NCBI GenBank assembly: GCA_964036195.1
Contig: OZ038458.1
Span: forward strand, 10,677,832-10,741,831
Direction: 5' to 3'
Length of the DNA: 64,000 bases
Origin: Sphaerolaimus hirsutus
Taxonomy: Eukaryota; Nematoda; Chromadorea; Monhysterida; Sphaerolaimidae
This document shows, piece by piece, positions 1 through 13,286 of this stretch (the first letter of the stretch is position 1; every line of letters starts with the position of its first letter). A model generated the notes under the pieces. The model made no database searches, had not been told where the DNA came from, and saw nothing but the letters and a program-made list of their open reading frames with translations. Position numbers and translations under genes: made by a program.

Positions 1-835
1 TTTTTGATGCACTTTCTATGTATTTTCGCCATGAACGGCTGTTCTACCCGTACATAAATTTGGTGGCGCGATGAAAATTGGTTGGGCATAGCGCAACTGC
101 GCAACTCTCCTGGTTACTCAGATTTGAGCGCGCTGCGGCGCTATTCTACTGGCGTGCGCTCGCAGCAGGGGTCACTCTCAAGCTCAATCTACAAAAATAT
201 ATCATGCCTAATTCGCTATTACAGTCGCTAACGACCACCCACAAAGAAGTGCCCCTCTCCGCGCGGCTTACCTCGATGTGCGCAATGACCTTTTATGGCA
301 AAATTAGATATGTACAAAAGTGCGTGCAGCCTGCGAGATTAGCTCTACGTGCCGACGGGGCAGTAGCTATGCTTTCTGAAGTGCACTGCGAGGGCTTTCA
401 CTTTGGCTTCGAATCTTTTTATTCAGTTATTTATGAGCTGTCCGGTCGCTCTCTCATATTCGCGGCCCGGTTTTTTTACGGTTATATTTTAGATGGTTTT
501 GATTTGATTTGATTAGGGTGGAAACGTAAATCCAATAGATGGTTGCATTGCGTTTTGTTATTACCGGCACGATATACGTTTTTACCTTTATTTATTCCCG
601 GTTGAGAGCACTCCTACGCTGTTATTTTACGGGGATATCGGCAATTTCAACGCGCTAGCTTGCATTTTCAATATCTGTGATGCACAAAAACTTTGATTAC
701 GGGGTTAAGATGTGATTGCAAAATATTTATAAACATCATCTGGTAGTTACAAAGTAGAGATTATTAGTTTACAGAGGATATTAGTTTCATTGATTTGGTT
801 AAACCATGTTTAGCCTTGTATTTAATTGCTTGTAT
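1..835. other. No supported gene
   Basis: Mixed-composition DNA. An open frame of 144 codons exists at 78-512, but it has no recognisable domain or codon bias and is not called. No clear repeat ends were found. Confidence 0.5.
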
Positions 836-1525
836 TTAGCTGCGATTACAGCTTGATGGAAAATAGACAACGGAAAATTACAACGGAAAATTGCTTACAT
901 TAGAGTGGATACAAATCTCAAATTTTTCTTGAAAAGTGGAAATTTTCCGTTAAAATTTCCGCCAGGGAATTAATTTCTATTTTACGTTACTGATTTTTAA
1001 TTTTACGTAGCGCAAAGTGAAAATTAGGTACCTAGTTCCCCGACGGAAAATTTGAACAGAAAATCATCATTTTTCAAAATTTTTGTTCGATCCGGCTGTA
1101 ACCGTTGACGCTGTGTTTTGATTACATACAGTGAAGGTACCGTATTTCCTCGAAATACCCCCCCCCCCTCGAAATACCCCCCCTCAAAATGGGCACTATG
1201 GATTTGTGGTCCGGGAAATGCATAACAGACGTTCAAAACACTTACTGTGTTACGTTAGAACATCGTTTATAAAATACCATCTACATCCTTATATAAGGCT
1301 GTAAAAACATAAAAATGGTGGTTATTGTTGCATTTTTCACGTTTTTCTCTCAAAATTCTCACTATGAAACAATAAACCACCGGGGGGTATTTCGAGGAAA
1401 TACGGTATTGATAAAATCCATGAAAAATATTATCCATGAAAAATTTGAGATCTGTATGATCATCCACTCTCGTTGCAAGCAATTTTCCGTTGTCTATTTT
1501 CCGACAAGCTGTAATCGCAGCTTAA
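836..1525. mobile_element. TTAA-flanked TIR element (family N), copy 1
   Basis: Inverted ends GCTGCGATTACAGCTTG (left) and its complement ending at TTAA (right) bound a 690-bp element. A second arm pair (ACAACGGAAAATTGCTT and its complement) continues inward. A family A element (1138-1407) sits inside it. A TTAA target suggests a piggyBac-like non-autonomous element. No transposase ORF. Confidence 0.75.
1138..1407. mobile_element. Family A foldback MITE (TA-CCGTATTTCCTCGAAAT ends), nested in family N
   Basis: Begins TACCGTATTTCCTCGAAATA and ends with its complement. The subterminal arms are long C runs on the left and a G run on the right. TA at both ends fits a Tc1/mariner-type target. There is no coding capacity. 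Confidence 0.8.
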
Positions 1526-2324
1526 GGTATTTTGTTTGTTAGGTTTTTCGTAGCTTACTTAATCCACAAATGTATAGTGTAAGCCCATGCCTGAACATAA
1601 TAACGATAAATATTTTACATGACATATGAGTACAAATTCAATTTGAGGCAAACTTTATCAGACAAAATTTGTTTGCGCAAAGTTTACAAAACCCCACAAT
1701 TTAAGAAACTGTAATGGTGAACGTAGTGGATGAATAATAGTGAACCTTTTTGAACGTAGTATGCTGAAAATGCGACTACTCCATGAATTTTTAGAATGTT
1801 TTCTTAATAATGAACCGACATCTTGAAAATGTTTGAAATGTAAACTTTGTAATCTGAGAAGAGCAAAAAAGCTTGGTTGCATCGCGGACACATTGGCTAG
1901 TTACCTATTTGCGTAGTTAATCCCAATCCCGCCACCTTTTATTTGCATTTCATTTTCAATCTAAATAAGTTGAGGAAATTTTTATAGAATAAAACAGTCT
2001 TGCAGTGGCTTTTCTATCATTTTTGAATTGTAATTTGTGTAACTTTTTAAGACTGTCAAATTCCACACTTTCAGTGCATATTCTTATACTCTAAGAGAAA
2101 ATAAGTTCTATCCATTTTAGACTTAATAGAATTTAGGTTGCTACTGGCCCTCGTTTTAATCCCTGATCAAATTAAACCGCACTCCGCAAGTAGTCAAAGT
2201 CTGAAACTTCATTCTTCCAAATTGAATGACACTTCAAATCGATTCACATGTAAAATTTAGGACAAGCTTATTCAGTGCAGGGGTTACCCTGGTTTCTCAT
2301 CAAAATTCACAGCAAAGTTGTGCA
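1526..2324. other. No supported gene
   Basis: AT-rich unique-looking DNA. No open frame with conserved features and no paired inverted ends were found. Confidence 0.5.
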
Positions 2325-2332
2325 CCATCGGC

Positions 2333-2512
2333 TAGGGTTGGGAATTTCAAAATTTTCGGGTTCGGGTATCGGGCATCGGGTCCTAAAATTTTTGGGTCGG
2401 GTATCGGGTATCGGTTCCAAAAAATTTGCGGGAATTGGGTTCGGGTAGTGGAGTTGGGATCGGGTGTGCATGTATCGGGTTCGGGTGAGGTCGGGTCGGG
2501 TTCCCGACCCTA
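2333..2512. mobile_element. hAT-like MITE with TCGGGTA words (TAGGGTTGGGAA end)
   Basis: Ends TAGGGTTGGGAA and TTCCCGACCCTA, flanked by CCATCGGC (2325-2332) and CCATCCGC (2513-2520), a 7/8 match to an 8-bp TSD. The body is repeats of GGGTATCGGG/GGGTTCGGG. Confidence 0.75.
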
Positions 2513-2520
2513 CCATCCGC

Positions 2521-3825
2521 CTCCACAGCGATCTGTCTAACAGGCGCTTCACGCCTTAACAGTGCTTCAGACTCTGGACTCGAGACCCGTATATAGACTC
2601 TAGTTGTCCTGAAAAAATGTAAAAATACACAATCAATTTTGACGGCGTTCTCTAAATTTATAACCCGTTACCCGTACAAAGATTGAGGGCACACAACTAG
2701 GTACACGAGCTAATGCGTGCACAAGTGCGCCTGCCAACTAGGTGATAATTGGATGTGCACTCTGCGATCGCTGTGCCCAGAGAGGCTCTCTGTCTCGACT
2801 ATCTATTTACGGTATGGGGATATGTCGTTGGCGCGAGTGATAAATATGGCGCAAAAAGGCGCCGTCAGATACTCAGATGGCATCACTCCTTTTAAAGGCG
2901 CCCTTTCAGGGCACAGCATTTGGAGTGTTAAAAGTGCTGAACTTTTTTCAAAGTATATGTAAATGTAAAGTTGTTTTTTTACTCACCCCCTGAGTACACA
3001 AAATGTAAAGTTAATTTTTTTACATTTTCTTATTAGTAAATGTGAGTAAAATACTTTGTACCCAGGAAAACCTAAAAGTGAGTATGTATTAGAAATTTTG
3101 CCTCCCACCTGAATAACTCCCCCTCTGTGATGGTAGACGAGATGTTGCAAAAATAATAAAAGAAGAAGCCAGATGAACCAAATACAGCTACGTCTGGAAA
3201 GCTACGCATCGAATGCCAGTGCAGTGCAGTGTGTGAAACGAAAAATACAAAACATTGTTAGCCTCCATCAAATCAATCCACCCCCTTGAATAATTCCCCT
3301 CTCATTACCTGTGACGAAAGAAATAGCTCCCCTGGGGTCTTATTCAAGGATATACGATAAGTTTTAACAACTGGGAAAATCCCTCGGCGCTACAATAGCG
3401 AAAAGGTCTCATGGCGCCATGTTTTCTATTGCTTTTCGACAACTAGGGGCAACTCTGATATGTCGCAGACTTGGTCGTGAGGGAAAAGTGTCCACCCCGA
3501 TCACATGTTGAAATTAGGGTGTAGCTGTTAGCTGTTATTTGCTGGGGTTTTTTAATGAATCGAGGACAAATGTTCTCCACATCAAAAGTTTCAAGCGTGG
3601 GCGAAAACATGTGTGTTGCTATTTTATAAATATTTACGTAGGTAAATATTCAGATTTTCCTGGCATCAGTTCGTATTTACATAACAAGTAAATATGTATA
3701 TCCGGGTATTAAATATAGCTTTGGTCATGATGCGCTAAGCTGCTGCGGACAGATATAGTTGCACAGAGTGCAGCTAGCTAGGATTGCATTGTAAATATCA
3801 AATTGCTATCAAATTCACATCATTC
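2521..3825. other. No supported gene; a family G fragment at about 2920-3110
   Basis: Position 2920-3110 resembles the arm of the 24472-24973 element (AACTTTTTTCAAAGTATA, ACTCACCCCCTGA) but lacks paired ends, so it is a decayed copy. The remainder is unassigned. Confidence 0.45.
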
Positions 3826-3962
3826 TCGCATAAAAAGTCGGATTGAATCGAATGTATCATGAACCGAATGGAATTCGTCCATTCAAGTTCGAATTAAAAA
3901 ACACACGTCATTGGTAACGAAGGGCCGAATCACTGATTTGTTTCATGTCCGCCGAGTTTACA
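3826..3962. repeat. Dispersed repeat shared with 60839-60988
   Basis: Words CGCATAAAAAGTCGGATTGA, CATGAACCGAATGGAAT, AAGGGCCGAATCACTGATT and the terminal CCGCCGAGTTTA recur at 60839-60988 in the same order with substitutions and an insertion. Two copies in one window imply an interspersed family. The ends resemble family L (GGCGGA/GGCAGA). Confidence 0.6.
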
Positions 3963-4790
3963 AGTCATGTATTTTGCGCAATGAAACGTTTACTGACCGC
4001 ACCCAAGACGTGTATTGGCATTTGGCTTTTTTAAAAGACCACTTTTAAAAATAACACCCTTTTTTCAAAAAGATGAGGTCATTAAAGAAGATTTTCCATT
4101 CAGTATTTTTCCATCCATACTCTACATGCTTAAAACGTTCACCTTGGCTTGATCAAGTCGTTATGCAGTGACCCACTTTTTAGTATTCAGAGAGAAATTA
4201 TTGGTGCTACTATGTTCCGGAATGTTCTCACAGCTCATTTTTTGTATCGAACGACGCTTTATCCAGTTTGAAAATATTATATAATCTAGATATTTTCCTG
4301 CTTTTTCAGGCAATCAAGTAGATAATTATCATTCCGTAATTATCATTATCATTCATGTAATGGTCTAAAAATACGCCTCGTTTATCTTGGATCGTAATTA
4401 TTGTGATGTAAAAGGGGGGTGCATCATTTCAAATGCTAGTCACTTCAAATGCTGCCAAACAGCTCACTTCAAATGCTGTAGTGCATGATTTCAGCTGCTA
4501 CTGTGCTAGACGTGGTATGAGAAGTGAATTGGGAAGTAGAAAAACAAAAAACAAATGGCAGGTGACAAGGAAATGCTTCAAAAAATTTTAAAATTCAATT
4601 CACTTCTCATTTCACTACTCTATTCATTTCTGATGCTCATGAAGTCCATTTTAGTGTCGCAGACGAGCAAGCACGAGATGATTGAATGGTGGCATAATTA
4701 CTAACTAGGTAGTTGTCGCCTTACAGCATTTTAAGTGAGCTTTTTTTGCAGCATTTGAAGTGACTGGCATTTGAAGTGGTCTGGGCTCAT
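3963..4790. other. No supported gene; short CACTTCAAATGCT repeats
   Basis: Around 4427-4490 the words TCACTTCAAATGCTG recur, and their complement GCATTTGAAGTG occurs at 4745-4780, so a diverged inverted-repeat element of about 350 bp is likely here. No coding region. Confidence 0.4.
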
Positions 4791-5071
4791 GTAAAAGCGC
4801 CATGGCGCTTTTGTCACTTGGCACTTTTTTTCTGTGGCGCCATGCCCATGGACACCGCCATGGCGCTATTTTTCTGTGGCGCCATGCCCATGAATACCGC
4901 CATGGCGCTTTTGGCGCTTGGCGCTAGCGCCAAAGCAAAAAGCGCCATGGCGCTTCTGGCGCTTGGCGCCATTTTGCTCTGGGGCCATTGGCGCTTGGCG
5001 CTAGGGGTTGGAAAAGCGCCACGGTGCTTTTGGCGCTTGGCGCCAATGTTCTGGCGCTTTTCACATCACTA
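4791..5071. mobile_element. Family D MITE made of GGCGCC/CATGGCGC words
   Basis: The body alternates GCGCCATGGCGC, TTGGCGCTTGGCGC and similar self-complementary words. The right end TTCACATCACTA matches the TAGTGATG ends of the intact copy at 55883-56168. The left end is degraded. Confidence 0.65.
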
Positions 5072-6043
5072 ATTATTGTAACTGAGCAACGTACAATTCT
5101 GTGACACGAGTCCGAATAAAGACATTTTTCGTAAATTCGGCTGTATTATATTTACTAGGGTTGTAACGATTTTACTCCAAAAACGAAACACATTAAGCAC
5201 AACGACAGTTGAATGTCATATTCGCTCGTAAGATCATAACGTTGACAAAAGACATGAAATCAAAGTGGGTCACATAAGCAGCAGCGACAGAACAGCTAAC
5301 TAAAATATCTGATGCATGGTTTGTCCCCATCGGTCGTTCCCTCTCCCGCTCGCGCATTTTTGTTTTCATGCATTTTTAGCATGTCAGCTTATGTAGGTGG
5401 ATCTGTAATTTCTTTCTAGAATCCGCACAGGTTAAATTGTGGAAATACATTTTTAGGGCGGACGCTGACGCGACGCGATAAATCACACACTGACAGTTTG
5501 ATTTTTGAGCCTAGTCCTTTAAGTAATTCGCATGTAGTGTAGGCCAAAGTGTTTATCCTTTAAAAGGTTTCTGCTCGCCAGATTTCCGCGCTAAAAATAG
5601 CGTCGGGACCAATAACTCCAAATTCACTGCTTACTGCTTCTAAATCTTGATTCTACTTCAATTTTTCGATATTAGTGTTGTAATCCAAATGCAAATCTAT
5701 GTCTTGTGTACCCCTCTGATTAAAAACCAAGGCGAACTTATGCAAACAAGGAACAAAGTTAATTCTTAGTAGCAGGCAAAATCTTAACGAGCCTGAGCGT
5801 CGCATCCCCCAAGGGAACAGAAAAAGCAAAGCGAATATCATCAGTCAAGCGCATCCTACGTTAAGCCTGAGTTACAGCATAACGGCTAAGAGAGAAGGTG
5901 AAACGACACATTCAGTTTCGACAAATTACAAATACGCAAGAAGTCTCAGAGATGCCAACTTCTAAATTGACAGTTTGAAAGTACGGACCGATATCTACAT
6001 CGTGTCCAAAAATTACCCAAAAAGTTCATGTGGTTCTCGATTA
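5072..6043. other. No supported gene
   Basis: Contains a single TAGGGTTGTAACG end at about 5157 without a partner, which is probably a broken hAT-like end. Otherwise unassigned. Confidence 0.4.
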
Positions 6044-6587
6044 TACCGTATTTCCTCGAAATACCCCCGGGGGGTTTATTTTTTCAGAGTGAGAATTTTG
6101 AGGGGGGGTTAAACGAGGGGGGGGGGTATTTCGAGGGGGGCTATTATTTCGCCAGAAATTTTTTGAAATCCCAGTACTAAAATGTCGTCTGAAACGTACG
6201 CAGACGTCGAAAAATGCAACAAAAATCGTTATTTATAAGACTCTAAAGACATTTATAAGTGTGTAGACGTACAAACACTGTTCTCACATAACAGAGTCAT
6301 CGTTTTTAACGTGTGTTCTGCATTGCCGGGATGACAAACCGCAGCCTTTGTCATTTACGATCTCTATACACTAATAAATGGACATCGCTCTAAGTGCAAT
6401 TATGCCGTATCCAGATTTACCAATCGATTTGATGCCGGGGTAGATCACCGTATCACTAAAATCACTAAATTTGGGGGGGGGGGTATTTCGAGGGGGGGTT
6501 TATAAGTTCATAGTGTCCATTTTGAGGGGGGGGGGTATTTCGAGGGGGGGGGGTATTTCGAGGGGGGTATTTCGAGGAAATACGGTA
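6044..6587. mobile_element. Family A foldback MITE, 544 bp
   Basis: TACCGTATTTCCTCGAAATA at the left and its complement at the right. The inner arms carry several GGGGGTATTTCGAGGGGG units. Confidence 0.85.
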
Positions 6588-7361
6588 GGTAGGCAAATTT
6601 TAATCAAAATTTCGCTGTTTGCCGACCATTCCAATGGGAAATGATTTCGACAACTAGCGAGAATAATTGATATCTCAAGAGTTCATAACTGTAAGCCTTC
6701 TTGCATATTTGAAATTTGTCGAGATTGAATTTGTCGTTTCACCTTTTATTTGTCATTATGCTGTAACTCCATCGTTACATATTCTTTAATGTGTAATATC
6801 AACGGCTGTGAATTATAGCTATCAATCGCATGGGCTACGTTTGAATAATGAGCTCCATGCTTTCTTGTTAGATTTTTGACAAAGCTTTACCTGACACGCC
6901 AGGGTATCGCATCAAGAAGTATGCGGGAGTTAACGATGACAAACCCACTGGCAAAAGTGTTGAAATTTTAACGTGTTTTTTTTCAAAACGACTCTTGATT
7001 TTTTTCCCGAAAATAGTTTTTGAATTTTCGAATTTTTTTTTCAAATTTTGCAATCCTTCTGATTACTTTGAAAATTTATTTTGCACCAAATTATAGCATT
7101 TTCGAATTTTTATGGTGAATTTTAAATGATACGTTATGTTTAAACAGCCTTCCAAACTGTTAACGCATATACTCGGCAGACATGATACTCTGCCCTCGTA
7201 CTCACTTATGCCTCACGTTGGAAGCGTGCCAATGATGATGAAGCACGCGATTTTTGTGTAAAAGATGAACAAAATCATTGTTGTGAATGTGTTAACGTAT
7301 AGCGGTATAACAGCGATGACATTTTCAACTTCTTTACGAAAATCGCATGCGTGAAAAAATA
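6588..7361. other. No supported gene; family L terminus near 7168
   Basis: The word TACTCGGCAGACATGATACT at 7168-7187 matches the end of the element at 14023-14686 but has no partner here. The rest is AT-rich and unassigned. Confidence 0.4.
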
Positions 7362-7369
7362 GTTGGCAC

Positions 7370-8124
7370 CAGAGTTGCGAAAGTGTATTTACACTTACCC
7401 GAAATACCCGGGTAAATGGGTATTTATATTTACACTTACACTTACACTTTCATAAAATACGCATACACTTTTTTTACACTTTCCAGGGCAAAATACCCGG
7501 GTACATAAAGTGTATTTTTTTCTTTCAGATGGCCCTGTTTTATGCTTTTCAGAAAGCATAAAATAGGGGCATGTACAAAAAATGCATTGAATGTAGAAAA
7601 TATGGCAAATGTACAAACTAGCATTTGATCTACAACCTTTGATCAGTACTCATGGTATTCTACAGTTTCATCATACTTTTGTAAAAAGGACAAGATCAAT
7701 GGAAGTTCACCAACTGGACACAAAGTCAACTTTTGCATTGACATTTGCTGCATGTCCATTCTTGCATTTAAACAGTGTGTATCCCATTGCTTAATCAGTA
7801 AAATATCAACACAGAAAAACTGCCATTATTAGGGAACTTCATACCACTACAGTATTTGTTACAGTCTGAAATGTTTAATAAAAGGCTGTAAAATGTGAAA
7901 AAATGCATGAAAATGATAAATAAATTGATCTAAATGTGAGAACAGCGGTGTTTTCTAATGCTCAACAGTGAGAGCTCTGTCTAAAATTTTTTTTAACACT
8001 TACACTTTTTTACACTTTCCTAGGTATTTTTAAAATACCTTACACTTTTGGTATCCATACTCAAAATTTGGAAAGTGTATTTACACTTACACTTTCCAAA
8101 AATACCGGTATTTTAACAACTCTG
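7370..8124. mobile_element. hAT-like family G element, intact, 755 bp
   Basis: Left end CAGAGTTGCGAAAGTG, right end TTTTAACAACTCTG. Flanked by a perfect 8-bp TSD, GTTGGCAC (7362-7369 and 8125-8132). Subterminal words are ACTTACACTTTC and ACCCGGGTA. Diverged relatives at 57688-58862 and 62377-63086. No transposase frame. Confidence 0.92.
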
Positions 8125-8579
8125 GTTGGCACGCTTCCAGCGGGAACCACGCATGCACATCATGCAAGGCACCTGACAAGCTTGGCCTAACCACCGACAT
8201 TTGATCGAGATTCGAATTGCAACCTTTTGCAGAACACTTTGCAAAAGATGTTAATCGGTGAATTTTTTTATGCAACCTTCTCGATGCAAAGTGGCACAGT
8301 AGTTGATGTGTACTGAGGCACTTTTTCATACGAACGATATGCGGCACAAATGTGTTGCGAAGTTTTGTTGTGAACTGAGGAAGTTTTTGACGTGTACTTT
8401 AGCAGTTAGCACGATGTAGACGTTTGATGCGAAACGGCTCTGATGTGAAATGGGCTGGACTCTATATGACGTGGAAAGTTTCATTAGCCCCTTACTAAAA
8501 ACTTCGTAGCAGATAAAAACCCGAAACCAATCAATTAAATAGCGTCCCAACTTATTTAAAGACAGTGAAAGCGCCTTTC

Positions 8580-8581
<2 letters not shown>

Positions 8582-8621
<40 letters not shown>
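8582..8621. repeat. (GT)20 microsatellite
   Basis: Uninterrupted 40-bp GT dinucleotide run. Confidence 0.98.
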
Positions 8622-8623
<2 letters not shown>

Positions 8624-8875
8624 GCAGTACAAATTTGCATTACATATCATCAAAACATATACAATTGTGAAAGAATTGCGTGCTAGGTATGCCTAATGTA
8701 AAAGATAGGACGCACAATCACAGGCCTCATTGTGCCCAATTCGTGTGTGTTTTTGCACACAATGCAGTCACTATTTATTAGTACAAATGCCCTTTACAAA
8801 CACGATCCACAATCTTGACAAACAGGGTTAGTAGATGGCAAAGTTGCTTCCCAAGAATGCAATTGCACATGTATA

Positions 8876-9075
8876 GGGGGTTGACTTGAGTTTTTAGGGG
8901 CTGAGTTTACAATTCAGGGTTGAGTTGATGGGTGTTTATAAATTAGGGTTGAGTTGACAGAAGTTTAAAAATAAGGGGCTGTTGACACAAGTTCACAAAT
9001 TAGAGGCCGAGTTTATGGGAGTTGAGTTGATGGGTGTTTGCCAAATTAGGGGCTGAGTTTATGGGAGTTAACAAT
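8876..9075. repeat. Tandem repeat of AGGGGCTGAGTTTA-type units
   Basis: Five to six imperfect units of about 30-35 bp (ATTAGGGGCTGAGTTTATGG variants). The same word reappears at 11774-11825, just past the 116-bp satellite, so the two stretches bracket that array. Confidence 0.75.
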
Positions 9076-9079
9076 AACA

Positions 9080-11770
9080 TTACCATAATCCTTAAGTGAG
9101 GCCCCCGGGGCTAAAAAATATAAATTGTGATATAATGCATTTGTGGGTTACTGATTACAATGATTTGAAATATGCACTCCATTCTGACAGTACATTACAA
9201 TAACCCTGAAATTGAACCCAAAATGGGGCCAAAACTTTCAAATTGTGAAATGATGCATTGTGGGTTTCTAATTGCACTGATTTGATATATAATGCACTCC
9301 ATTTTGACACTACATTACCATAACCCTGAAAATGAACCACTGGGGCCAAAAACTTTCAATTTGTGAAATGATGCAATTTTGGGTTTCTGATTGCACTGAT
9401 TTCAAATTTAGGTTTCTGATTGCACTGATTTGATATATGCACTCCATTGACACTACATTACCATAACCCGTTAATGAACCCATGGGGCCAAATACTTTCA
9501 ATTTGAGAAATGATGCATTTTTGGGTTTCTGATTGCACTCATTTGAAATATGCACTTCATTTTGACACTACATTACCATAACCCTGAAAATGAACCACTG
9601 GGGCCAAAAACTTTCAATTTGTGAAATGATGCATTTTTGGGTTTCTGATTGCACTGATTTCAAATTTAGGTTTCTGATTGCACTGATTTGATACATGCAC
9701 TCCATTTTGACACTACATTACCATAACCCTCAAAATGGACCCATGGGGTTAAATACTTTCAATTTGAGAAATGATGCATTTTCGGGTTTCTGATTGCACT
9801 CATTTGAAATATGCACTTCATTTTGACACTACATAACCATAACCCTAAAATGAACCCCCTGGGCCAAAAACTTTCAAACCATAAAATGATGGATTTGTGG
9901 GTTTCTGAGTGTAGCGATTTCAAATATGCCCAGGGCTTAAAAAATTAGAAATTGTGAAATGATTCAATGTGGGTTTCTAATTGCACTGATTTGAAATATG
10001 CACTCTGTTTTGACACTACATAACCCTGAAAACTACATAACCATAACCCTGAAAATGAACCTCTGGAGCCAAAAACTTTCAATTTGTGAAATCATTCATT
10101 TTTGGGTTTCTGATTGCACTGATTTCAAATTTGGGTCTCTGATTGCACCAATTTGATATATGCACTCCATTTTGACACTACATTACCATAACCCTAAAAA
10201 TGAACCCATGGGGCCAAATACTTTCAATTTGAGAAATGATGCATTTTTGGGTTTCTGATAGCACTCATTTGAAATATGCACTTCATTTTGACACTACATT
10301 ACCATAACCCTAAAATGAACCCCCTGGGCCAAAAACTTTCAAACCATAAAATGATGGATTTGTGGGTTTCTGAGTGTAGCGATTTCAAATATGCCCAGGG
10401 CTTAAAAAATTAGAAATTGTGAAATGATTCAATGTGGGTTTCTAATTGCACTGATTTGAAATATGCACTCTGTTTTGACACTACATAACCCTGAAAACTA
10501 CATAACCATAACCCTGAAAATGAAGCTCTGGAGCCAAAAACTTTCAATTTGTGAAATCATTCATTTTTGGGTTTCTGATTGCACTGATTTCAAATTTGGG
10601 TCTCTGATTGCACCAATTTGATATATGCACTCCATTTTGACACTACATTACCATAACCCTAAAAATGAACCCATGGGGCCAAATACTTTCAATTTGAGAA
10701 ATGATGCATTTTCGGGTTTCTGAAAGCACTCATTTGAAATATGCACTTCATTTTGACACTACATTACCATAACCCTAAAAATGAACCCCCTGGGCCAAAA
10801 ACTTTCAAACCATAAAATGATGGATTTGTGGGTTTCTGAGTGTAGCAATTTCAAATATGCCCAGGGCTTAAAAAATTAGAAATTGTGAAATGATTTGATG
10901 TGGGTTTCTAATTGCACTGATTTGAAATATGCAATCCATTTTGACACTACAAAACCCTGAAAACTACATAACCATAACCCTGAAAATGAACCTCTGGAGC
11001 CAAAAACTTTCAATTTGTGAAATCATAAATTTTCAGGTTTCTGATTTCACTCATTTGAAATATGCACTTCATTTTCACACTACATTACCATAACCATAAA
11101 AATGAACCCCCTAAGCCAAAAACTTTCAAATCATAAAATGATGCATTTGTGGGTTTCTGATTGTAGCTATTTCAAATATGCACTCCATTTTGACACTACA
11201 TTACTAAAACCCTGAAATTGAACCCCTAGACCCAAAAATTTCTTATTGTGAAATGATGCATTTTGCAGGTTTCTAATTGCACTGATTTGAAATGACTCAA
11301 TTTCAACTCTACATTACTGTAAGCCTTTAATTGAACCCATGGGGCTAATAAATTAGAAATTGTGAAATGATGCATTTGTGGCTTTTTGATTGCCTTGATT
11401 TGAAATATGCACTTCATTTTGACACTACATTACCATAACCCTGAAAATGAACCCCCAGGGCCAAAAATTTTCAAATCATAAAATGATGTGTTTGTGGGTT
11501 TCTGATTGTAGCGATTTCAAATATGCACTCCATTTTGACACCACATTACTAAAACCCTGATAATGAACCCCTGGGCACAAAAACTTTCAATTTGTGAAAT
11601 GATGCATTTGTGGGTTTTTTATTGCACTGATTTGAGATGTGCACTCCATTTCTACTCTACATTACCATAACTTTTTAAGTCTAACCCCTGGGGCTAAAAA
11701 ATTGAAAATTGTGAATTGATGCATTTGTGGATTGATGATAGTGATTTTTTGAAATATTCATACCATTTTC
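9080..11770. repeat. 116-bp satellite array with about 466-bp higher-order period
   Basis: Roughly 23 monomers carrying TGCACTCCATTTTGACACTA, ACCATAACCCTGAAAATGAA and AACTTTCAATTTGTGAAATG. A distinctive monomer (AACCATAAAATGATGG) recurs with its GGGCC anchor at about 9861, 10326 and 10792, giving periods of 465 and 466 bp, so four monomers form a higher-order unit. No coding role. Confidence 0.92.
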
Positions 11771-11825
11771 CAAATTAGGGGCTGAGTTTACAGGAGTTTC
11801 CAAACTAGGGGCTGTGTTTACAGGA

Positions 11826-13255
11826 TTTAGAGGGGGTCCCCATGGGGTGCCATTTTTGGGGGGTCTCCAGGGGGTGCCATTTTCTGGAGGTACATATGGG
11901 GGTGCCATTTCAAGGGGGTCCACATGGGATGCCATTTTTTGGGTGGTCCCCAGGGTTGCCATTTTTTGGTGGTCCTCAGGGGGGTGCTATATTTTTTTTT
12001 GCGGGGGGGGTCCATATGGGGTGCCATTTTGAGGGGGGTCCCCAGGGGGGTGCCATTTTTGGAGAGTCCCCAGGGGGAGCCAACTTTGGGTGGGTCCCCA
12101 GGGGGTGCCATTTTTGTGGGGGTTCCTAGGGGGTGCCATGTTTGGGGAGTCCCCAGGGGGTGCTATTTTTGGGGGGTCCCAAGGGGGTGCCATTTTTAGG
12201 GGGTCCCTAAGGGGTGCCATTTTCTGGTGGTCCTCAGGGGGTGCCATATTTGTGGGGCCCTAGGGGGTCCCATTTTTGGGCGGTTCCCAGGGGGTGCCAC
12301 TTTTGGGGGGTTCCCCAGGGGGTGCCATTTGGAGGGGGGTCCCCATTGGGGTGTCAGTTTTTGCAAGCCTCTGAGAAGTGGGTACCTAAAGCAGGATTCT
12401 CTCCAACCTTCAGTTGGGTTTTGTAGAGTCACCAGAGGGAGCCAACTTTGGGTGGGTCCCCAGGGGGTGCCATTTTTGTGGGGGTTCCTAGGGGGTGCCA
12501 TGTTTGGGGGGTCCCCAGGGGTGCTATTTTTGGGGGGTCCCTAAGGGGTGCCATTTTTGGGGGGTCCCTAAGGGGTGCCATTTTTTGCTGGTCCTCAGGG
12601 GGTGCCATATTTGTGGGGCCCTAGGGGGTCCCATTTTTGGGCGGTTCCCAGGGGGTGCCACTTTTGGGAGGTTCCCCAGGGGGTGCCATTTGGAGGGGGG
12701 TCCCCATTGGGGTGTCAGTTTTTGCAAGCCTCTGAGTAGTGGGTACCTATAGCAGGATTCTCTCCAACCTTCAGTTGGGTTTTGTGGTTCTCTACAATTT
12801 ATACCACAAGGATTTACAAACACAAAAAGAACAGCAAAGCACAAATGTAACCAATTGAAGATTACAACAAAGTTTGACACCTTGCAAAAACCACACTATC
12901 ATATCACAAAACCTATACCACACAGAATGCACAGGGTCCCCAGGGGGGTGCCATTTTTGGAGAGTCCCCAGGGGGAGCCAACTTTGGGTGGGTCCCCAGG
13001 GGGTGCCATTTTTGTGGGGGTTCCTAGGGGGTGCCATGTTTGGGGGGTCCCCAGGGGGTGCTATTTTTATGGGGTCCCAAGGGGGTGCCATTTTTGGGGG
13101 GCCCTAAGGGGTGCCATTTTCTGGTGGTCCTCAGGGGGTGCCATATTTGTGGGGCCCTAGGGGGTCCCATTTTTGGGCGGTTCCCAGGGGGTGCCACTTT
13201 TGGGAGGTTCCCCAGGGGGTGCCATTTGGAGGGGGGTCCCCATTGGGGTGTCAGT
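11826..13255. repeat. GC-rich minisatellite of GGGGTGCCATTTTTGGGG words
   Basis: About 40 imperfect 25-31-bp units mixing GGGGTGCCATTT with GGGTCCCCAGG. Larger blocks recur: the word GTCAGTTTTTGCAAGCC occurs at 12353, 12714 and 13250. Open frames here in all phases are translations of the repeat and are not genes. Confidence 0.9.
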
Positions 13256-13286
13256 TTTTGCAAGCCTCTGAGTAGTGGGTACCTAT

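Noticed and set aside
78-512. 144-codon open frame
   Set aside because: No recognisable domain, composition bias or splice context, and the coding exons in this window are much more GC-rich. Most likely a chance frame.
9080-11770. Possible CRISPR-like array
   Set aside because: Spacing is a continuous 116-bp monomer without unique spacers, in a eukaryotic genome; it is satellite DNA.
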